From the NCBI GenBank assembly GCA_023079485.1, contig CM041085.1, forward strand, positions 91,771,115 through 91,835,114: 64,000 bases of DNA, written 5' to 3'. Shown one piece after another: positions 56,401 to 64,000 of the stretch. Every line of letters starts with the position of its first letter. The first letter of the stretch is position 1. The translations under genes and the position numbers were made by a program. The DNA is from Archilochus colubris. Taxonomy: Eukaryota; Chordata; Aves; Apodiformes; Trochilidae. The notes under the pieces were generated by a model. It made no database searches. It saw only the letters and a program-made list of their open reading frames with translations, and was not told the origin of the DNA.

Positions 56401-57296
56401 TTGCAAAATGGGAGGAAAACATCATTGGTTTGGCTTTTTTATGTGAGTAATCAAATTTTATTTAGGTTTTCTAAAAGTATATATGGGCAATGGAGTTGGG
56501 TCTGGGTTAAAAACAGTCAGAGCTTTTATTTCTTATACATAAGCTCTTTGTATATCCTTAATAATCATTGGAATGGTATTGAATTTGCACACAATGCTTA
56601 CTGCATGTGCTTTATGTTTTCAATTTCTTTTAATAAATGTTTATTTCTCTGCTTGAAAAATAACCTAGATGATAAATAAATAGTACAGTGCCTATTGTCC
56701 CATATCACAATGCACATTGTCCCATTAAAATCAAATCTATGGATAATTAAGCTTGTTATTCTGGGAAAGCAGAAGCTGGACTCCCCGTGAGTCTTGGTAG
56801 AGTTCTGATTGCACAACTAAACCTAAAAATGAATCTGGAATCCCTTAGCTATATTGCAGCACAGAGGGAATAGTATGCATAACTGACACTTTAAAGATAT
56901 TTAGCTTTTAAATAAAAAAAATTGCTGTACTCGGAAGAGTAGAGAGGGTTAATAACACAGCGGATTTATTGGAAAATATTTCTAAGTGTTCAGGACAGGC
57001 TTGAAACTTCTACCCATGAGGACAACAGATGTACACACAAACTGAAAGCAATATGTACTTTCCACAGTCTGGGCACGTTGAATTTATTTCTTAAATGCAT
57101 TTTTAGGCCAATAATTGTAAGATATAATTCCTTATATTAATGAAATTATTTGTTTATTGATAAAAGAAATCAGGATGAATCAGCACTTGTGTTAGCAAAA
57201 CTGAGACACTATCCAGAGAACTCACTTTCTGAGCCCAGTTTTGTAATAATAGTGATATTTTGAGGGAGAAAACAGTAAGAATAAAATAAAATATTA

Positions 57297-57312
57297 ATAT
57301 ATATATATATAT
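57297..57312. repeat. (AT)n microsatellite
   Basis: Eight AT units. Confidence 0.9.
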
Positions 57313-57677
57313 GCTAAAAACAAAGGGAAACTGATATATTTTTGAAAATATAAGGTTTTCCATGTAGGTTTGGGGGTTTTGGTCTTAAACACCAGATATC
57401 TTTGTGCATAATTCTTAATTTTAAAGATATATGTTACTTTTTGTAACCTGTTGATCCTACAAAAGTGTGGTGAAGTGAAATGTGTAAATGTGTAGATAAA
57501 GACAGGAATTTCTAGGAAAAACAATTTTAATTATTATGATGATATGCTAAATACTTATATAACTTTTAGGCGTATGATTCTTTTTCTAAGGCTGTAAAAG
57601 ATAACATGAAGAGTTGGTACCAGTTTAGCTGAGAAGAAAAATCTAAGAAATATATACATTCAAGATTAGATTATTGC

Positions 57678-57700
57678 TTTTTTTTTTTTTTTTTTTTTTT
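57678..57700. repeat. Poly-T run, 23 bases
   Basis: Longest homopolymer in the window; it could be the reversed tail of a retrotransposed fragment, but no recognisable element is attached. Confidence 0.9.
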
Positions 57701-60700
57701 AACATGCAAGATTTTCAATGTTTCACATATGCCTTGACCTCTTCATCTATCATTCTTTGACACCATATTAGGGATGTCAAGGTCTAGTACAAAGTTGAAT
57801 GTTGTCAGATTAACCTCTGTAGACTTGCTGACTTGAAGCTGAACACTAATGCTGTTTTACTATGACATTTTACTCCTTCTTCCGTAGACTTTTAGAAATT
57901 CTCAAAGAAATAAATGTTTACAACTGCTCATATAAACAGCTTAGGCAATTGGAGTATGTAACAGTAAAAATTGTCCTTCCAAAAATGAAGTTGGAATTTT
58001 ACCCTGTTGAAAAGAAGGTCTCTGCTGAGAGTTTCAGGTGGAGACTCATATCTGCTCTTCAGTGCAATTGAATAATTGTCTTCTGGGTTGGTGTCACTTG
58101 CAGTGACAGGTTAATCAGTACAGTCCTATAGATAAACAATTCAGAAATAAGCAGCAAAGTTCTAAAGATCATCATGAAACAGTTCATTCAGCCATTTTTA
58201 TGAATACATTGCCATCTGGTGTACAGAATTTTTAATTTCTTTGTCTTTCCTAGTTAAAATCTAATGCCCTTGAGCAGGAAATCTTCCTTCACTTGCAAAC
58301 ACCTTCCTGGAATCAACCTATTGGTCTCAGTGAACTAAATTGTGTCATACCTTGAAATGCAAGTATGTTATAAATGCTTCCTGAACCTTTGTGAGTTCAT
58401 GCTGTGGAAATAATTCTAAATCGTTGCAGAGACTGGTTACATTTAGAGGCTACTGCTTCCCTGTGTGACTGAAATATCTCCTGGTTTTATCTCTAAGGTA
58501 AGAGAGGAAAGTGAACGTCTTCCCGCAAAAATAAATTTGCTTATTAAGCTTATTATATAAGACAGGCACTATGCCGAGGTACAGCACCCTTACTGGTTGT
58601 ACCTTAAGCTTAAAATTTAAAGTTTAAAAATAGAGAGGTAGATCTTAGATCACAGTCCCTGATTTGTATAAATTTTAAGAAATGTTGCACTGGTTTAAAT
58701 GAAGTAAAGGTTTGATTCCTCATGTCTAATGCAATTAAATTGCACCATGTCCACAAAAATGTGGTTAACAACAAATATTTAATAGTTACTTTAATTTGGC
58801 TTCATAATAAACAACTCTAAGTTTATATTAGCTCTTTAAATTATGTCTTCTGTAAGGGCTGATCAAAAGTGTTCATGGTATTATGAAAGCTATTAAAACT
58901 ATATCCTCACATACTACATTTTGGCATCATATAATGATTTTCCTGTTAAAAAATACAGGCAATCTGCGAGGGGAAGCGGGGTGTATAGGGGAGGGAAAAA
59001 AAAAAAGTCTTTCATAAATGCATACATTTTTCTGAACTATAAACAAAAAACTAGTGTCTTAAAAGCAAGCAAATAACTGCATAACCTCCCACAACCCAGT
59101 CTGTATCTCACCTGCAATTCCATGGAATCTGATGAGAAATGGAGCAGTCCCTAGTTCAGACTTAATTATAGGATTTATTCTGAAGCTCCAAGCAAAAAAT
59201 TCTTAGCACTACTCCAATGAAATTTTAAAAAGTAGGGCTTTTTTAAGAAATAAAATCTCTACTTTGGCTAACATCAGGTAAACTAATGAAGTATCTTTCT
59301 GACAGTGGCAGTATACTTGCCTCTACAGTGTGCAGTTCAAAGAGGTCCAGCTCTCCTTGTTCAAGGACTGCCATGCTAATAAACCATGTTTAATACTAAT
59401 CTTTCTTATCATGGGTTACTGAGGACCTCTTTCCTTGTGGAATCTGAGGAACAAACACACAGAGGTTACTGGGTCAGGCTCTAGTCCTTCTAACAATGAA
59501 CTTTGATTTGTTTAATTCCTCTGTCAGGATTTGTTTGGTTTTACATAATTACTTCCAGGCTTATCTGTGATAACTTAATGGCTTACTTTTGTTGTGACCT
59601 TTTTGGTAAGGTTGTATATAAAAAAAAATGTACTGATTGCTTAAGAGGATGTGGGCAGTATTAGAAAAGACATTTGTTTGATTAAATGATAATTTAAAAG
59701 AATGTAATTAAAAGTACAATTATGAGCAGCTTTTGTTCAGTATGACTCTTGTGGAGCTTAAAGGTCAGTCTATCCTATTGCTTAAAGTGGTTATTTCTAT
59801 TTATTACATATATGCCAGAGTAAGCACTGAACAAATGAAAAAAACTGCAAAATAGTTCTTGCAGTCCCTTTACAAAAATTATTGTTTAAAGTAAACTTCT
59901 AGTGAATTGCATTTTATAACACTTTCTATTTATCATCCTGAAGTTCCTCGCTGCAGTCGGGTTGAAACTCAGAAGAAAGATGACCTGTAAAAGCCCAGTA
60001 ATTTTGAACACAGAGAAAATATTTTGGCAGATGCTGCAGAAAGCTTGAGTTGCTTTGATTTTTCTACATTCTGTTTTTGAATAATTAGTACTTCAAGGAA
60101 AGCTAGTCCCTGCTGTGTATGAAGATTTAAATATCTGGTTGCACATGTATGGCAAGACAAGTGAACATTGGCACCTCCTAATAAAAGAAAGAAGACTTTT
60201 AATTCCCACCTCTCCATGACGGCTTTATTTTATCCTTAGTAAACTATGCTTTGCACCTGATTGCTGGTGAGTCAAGAAAATAAGGGGAAAAAAGTAGAGA
60301 GTTTTGCCTTACTAAGCAAAAGAATAAAGAAAAAAAAGTGAGTTTTGCAACATTATCTTTAATTCTATGATCACATTATAATTTTAAAATAAAACAGCAA
60401 TCTGTGTTTTTTCAAAATACCCACACAATCATAGCAAGTTAACCAAAGGATAAACTGATGCATTTATTTTTCTCATAGAACTCCCTTTTCATCATTCAAA
60501 TATTGGCAGTTTTAATCCATTTTAAAAGCCCTGTCTTATGAAACTTTTCAACATATCAGGCATGGTGGCAACACCTGCATTTAACTATAGTCTCAGAGGC
60601 ATGGAAAATGGAAATGACCTTTCTATCCAGAATATTTGCATAAATTGAAAAAAGCTCCAGATCTTGGAATAAGCTAGGTGGTTTTAGTTCTTTTTCAGCC

Positions 60701-61901
60701 TTTTTGTTTTGGCTTGGTTTAGTTTTCAGGAGGAAAATGAGAATTTTTTTTAGTATACTCACTTCATTATATTATCTGTAAGAAGTGATTATTTGTGCCA
60801 TTCTGCCAAATATTTGTAATCACCCTCAATCACAGAATGGCAGGGTAGTTCAGTTCATTTATATTTGAATCTTCAACCAAATTAAACTTTTAATGAGTCT
60901 GATAATATTTAAAGAATAGCATTTTCTGCAAGCTTCATGCTAAACTTGGATTGTTTCTTGTGTTTTTCTGGTAGAGTTAACTGTAGATTCATCTTCATCT
61001 ACTTTTTTTAAAAGAACTTTAATATTGCAGTACTGTTACTAATCTGCAATGCTTGTTCCAGATCTGGGTCTCTCCTCATCTATATTTCTTCCTCTGGAGT
61101 TAAAATACTATTTCATGCCAGCTGCTTAGGTAGCTAATGTCTAGATTTTTTCATTTAGTGAAAAATAGCAAATAGTAGTAAGCACTCACTGTGGAAGAGG
61201 AGTTTCTGCCCTAAATCAAGCACAAGTTTTACCAGCTGTAGCAGGTATTCACACACCAGATGAATCTCCCAGATATTTCTGTGCTGACCTTTAGCTGTAA
61301 GTATGCTCTGAACAAGCCTGTAGGTTTGAGCTCCACTAACAAATTGGGTGTTTTCTATAATATTACATCTGTAAATGACAGTAACTGTAAATTGCCTGAG
61401 AAGCTCCATAGTGGAAAGTGTCCCTTCCTGTGTGACTCAGGAGGATGGCAGCTTTGAGACTGAAGCTAATGCAACTTTGGCTGTCCCTTCCCCTTCTCTC
61501 CTGCTTATTTTTGTTAGGAGAAATGTATGATGTGAGTTCAAATGTGAATATAGAAGAGTCTGGTTCATCTCTTCATTCCATCTGGCATCCAGGGCAGCTG
61601 GCTAATTTTCACCTGAATGTTAATTGCTAGCTTTTAATGCTAACCAAAGCCATCTTCTGTTGTACCATCAGTGAATCTGCTTGCTCCCAGCCCTGCCTGG
61701 CCACCTGCAACAAGGTCACTCCTGGGAGGAACAGCTGTGGTATATACAGGGATATAGGACAAAAGTTCAGAAACGAGAGTTTCAGGTGTTTTTCTTGTCT
61801 CTGCTTCAGGATTGGAGAGAGTTCACAGGATAGCCACAGAGGAGAGGGTTTGGTTTCATACCCACATCAGAGATATTTTATCACCCAGTAGAGATTAGTT
61901 A

Positions 61902-61922
61902 ATTTTATTTTATTTTATTTTT
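61902..61922. repeat. (TTTTA)n short repeat
   Basis: Four ATTTT units. Confidence 0.85.
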
Positions 61923-62215
61923 GTTGTTCTTATGTTTGTTTGTGAGATTTAGTAGATGTTTAGGCCGCTGTGTCACTTGAGAAAAAGAGATGGGTTTGAG
62001 CCAGACAGGAACAGAAAATAAATATTTCCCTGGTGCCTTTAGTTACTAGGGACCCCACGGAGGGAAAACAAATAATGCAACAAACATATGGGGTTAACCT
62101 TACTCTGGTATTAATTTCATTTTTACTGAAATCAATACTCTTCCAATGTAGGATGTATTATTTCCTTTACTGCTACTTTCAATATTAAAAAACCCCCACC
62201 TAATTAAAACCTGGG

Positions 62216-62291
62216 AGGAGGAGGAGGCGGAGGAAGGAGGAGGAGAACCTTGAGGGAGCCTTCCTCCTCCTTCCTCGAGGGAGCCTCGAGG
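62216..62291. repeat. Purine-rich inverted repeat and CCTCGAGG doublet
   Basis: A GGA-rich run leads into aggaaggaggagga (62231-62244), whose perfect reverse complement tcctcctccttcct lies at 62262-62275, giving a 14-bp stem (15 with the flanking G-C pair) over a 17-nt loop. Directly after, the palindrome CCTCGAGG occurs twice (62273-62280, 62284-62291), separated by GAG. Confidence 0.85.
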
Positions 62292-62783
62292 TTCTAACCC
62301 TTGACCCTAAGCCCTGGTTTGGAAGAAGGAAGAAGCAGCACAGAGGCAAACTGTGTAATGCCCCCCATCCCTTGTGTCACCAAAGGGACTGACTATGACC
62401 TGAAGAAAGAGCAAGGAGGGAGAAGAAGTGACTGGAGGGAAGGAGTAGAGGTTGTTTTTGGGGAGAAGTGGTGCCTGGAGTATCTGAGCCTTGGAAAGAA
62501 GGAGATTTGGTTTTTCAATCTTTCCCTAAGTGTATTGATGTTTGTTTTCCAATATCTGCATCAGTAATTAGATGTTTGTTTTAATTAATAGCAAATTAAG
62601 TTCCTTAGGTTGAGTCTGTTTTGCCCACGACACTGCTTGCTAAAATTATCTCCCTGTCTTCATTACAGCACAGGAGCTTCCTCACTCCTGTTTGTCCTGT
62701 CTTTTCCCTGGTTCGGCTGATGGGAGAGGAATGAGAAGTTGCTGTATGGGAGCTGAGCTGGCAGTAGGTACCAACCCACTACA
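62292..62783 (-). mobile_element. Degenerate avian retroviral LTR, minus orientation
   Basis: Second copy of the LTR family found at 192-635, inverted. On the minus strand the LTR starts at 62783 with TGTAGTGGGTTGG and runs leftwards. The block gggcaaaacagactcaacc (reverse complement of 62610-62628) corresponds to gggcaaaacatacttgac at 349-366. The left edge is unclear because the sequence grades into the purine-rich repeat. No internal retroviral sequence recognised. Confidence 0.6.
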
Positions 62784-64000
62784 CAAACCCTTTCCTAATG
62801 GCTATTTCTGGACTCTGGAATTTTTTACACGTTGATCCTAAAGTGAGTCTTTATGGCCAGAATTTGGCCCAGTTCTGAGGTCAGTGAGTAATTTCAGAGG
62901 AATAATGCCTACAAGGGGCATAATGAGGTTAAAATGTCCAATTTGGACAGGCCTGAACTGTGATTTTTTTCATAAATGGATATGAATCATAATGAGCTCT
63001 ACTGAAACCAGGACTCCTGAATCTAGCACTCACCCTTCTCTGGGCACAGTCTTTGTGGATTTAAGCTGCAATTGCCTTCATGGCTTCACTGTGGGAACCT
63101 GGAGGATTGTTGCAAGAGGTGTCTTGGATTCCTGTTCCTCTCCTCCATCAAATGGTTCCAGCACAACTTTCCAAGATACACTTCACAGTCAGGATTACAG
63201 CTGTGCATTATGCATATATATGTGTATGTATTGCATTTTAGGACTGATAATTCTGGTTTATTTATGTGGGTTATGAAATTCTTTTGAAGGCCAGCTAAAA
63301 GGAAAATGAATTATCAGCTATGGTACTCTTATGGTGCCTTCTGGTTTTATTTGGACTAAATTTTGTAAAATTTTGATCTTATTATATCTGAAGTAAATAT
63401 TTTTTAAGGTGAACATCCTGAATATAATAATCTACAAGTAACTGGGAAGATTTTTTGAAAGGACTTTTCCATTATCTGGAAGAGGTCTTAACCAGTACAT
63501 ACATACACATGTATGTGTACATACACACACATATATGTATAGGAACACTGTCTTTCAGCTCATAGCTTTTTGTCAGCAAACCATCTTAGGTTTTTCCTTG
63601 AAACTGAAACTACAGCTCCGGATTCCTCTTTCTGATTGCCTCATACTATGGCACTTTGGTCTTTGGTATGTACTCAACATGCTTAAATTTAAGAATACCC
63701 TGGAGTCCTTCAAGAGATTAAGTTTTGGTAATAAAACCATCCAATATTTAAAGTTTAAATTCATAGAATCCAATATTAATGAAAAATTATCTGGAGAATT
63801 ACTTAAATTTAAAAAGATTTTGAAAGGAACCTGTTTTATTGCTCATTGCATAAGTTAGAACTGTTTTTCCAGTCAGTGGAAGTACTTTTTTATCTTCTGC
63901 TTCTCTCAGTAGCAGGGAAAATCCTTGCCTGAAGACAGCCCATGAGTTGCCCGCTAGATGGCAGAAGATACTTTGCACCAGAATATTCAGCAATTTATAC
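62784..64000. other. Intergenic, end of window
   Basis: No gene seen. Contains an alternating purine-pyrimidine stretch (acatacatacacatgtatg and following) at about 63496-63540. Confidence 0.65.

Larger units (their letters stand above)
53411..62209. other. Intergenic, 8.8 kb, no gene supported
   Basis: AT-rich. Notable items: (AT)n at 57297-57312, a 23-base poly-T at 57678-57700, a small ATTTT repeat at 61902-61922, and a short open frame with signal-peptide character at 61445 (see findings). Confidence 0.6.

Noticed and set aside
62301..62567. 88-codon plus-strand open frame rich in charged residues
   Set aside because: It lies within the purine-rich, degenerate LTR region and resembles no known protein.
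1..64000. Bacterial-type systems (operons, CRISPR arrays, phage modules)
   Set aside because: Intron-exon structure, CR1 elements, low gene density and absence of long open frames show vertebrate nuclear DNA; no spaced direct-repeat array exists.

Overview
The window is vertebrate nuclear DNA and almost certainly avian. Its coding content is a split gene with short collagen exons and GT-AG introns. Its dispersed repeats are CR1 LINE fragments, one of them ending in the ATTCTATG-type tail typical of birds, plus avian-type retroviral LTRs. Base composition is AT-rich throughout. I see no bacterial genes, operons, CRISPR arrays, tRNA or rRNA genes, and no system that looks wholly new.

Positions 91-38771, plus strand: the 3' part of one gene, which I identify as COL21A1 (collagen alpha-1(XXI), a FACIT collagen). 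I resolve 17 exons. The first 13 encode 252 residues (84 uninterrupted Gly-X-Y triplets) of the COL2 domain. They are followed by a 43-residue cysteine-bearing NC2 hinge, a COL1 domain of about 106 residues with two short imperfections, and a NC1 tail that starts GICDPSLC and ends RKGPNY, then a TAA stop. All junctions keep frame. The 5' part of the gene (signal peptide, VWA and TSP-N/LamG domains) lies upstream of the window. The introns range from 78 bp to 13.3 kb and hold four recognisable CR1 copies on the plus strand, one on the minus strand, and an old LTR.

Positions 38772 to about 40080: the 3' untranslated region. It contains an A-rich tract full of AATAAA-like words and ends at a good polyadenylation signal at 40058.

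Positions about 40085-64000: intergenic, with no gene I can support. It holds three CR1 fragments (all minus strand, two of an old family), an intact solo LTR at 49116-49439 with a perfect 6-bp target duplication, a second copy of the old LTR family near 62.3-62.8 kb, a purine-rich inverted repeat, and microsatellites. By vertebrate gene order I would expect BMP5 further downstream, so this stretch may carry its distal regulatory DNA. That is inference from synteny only.
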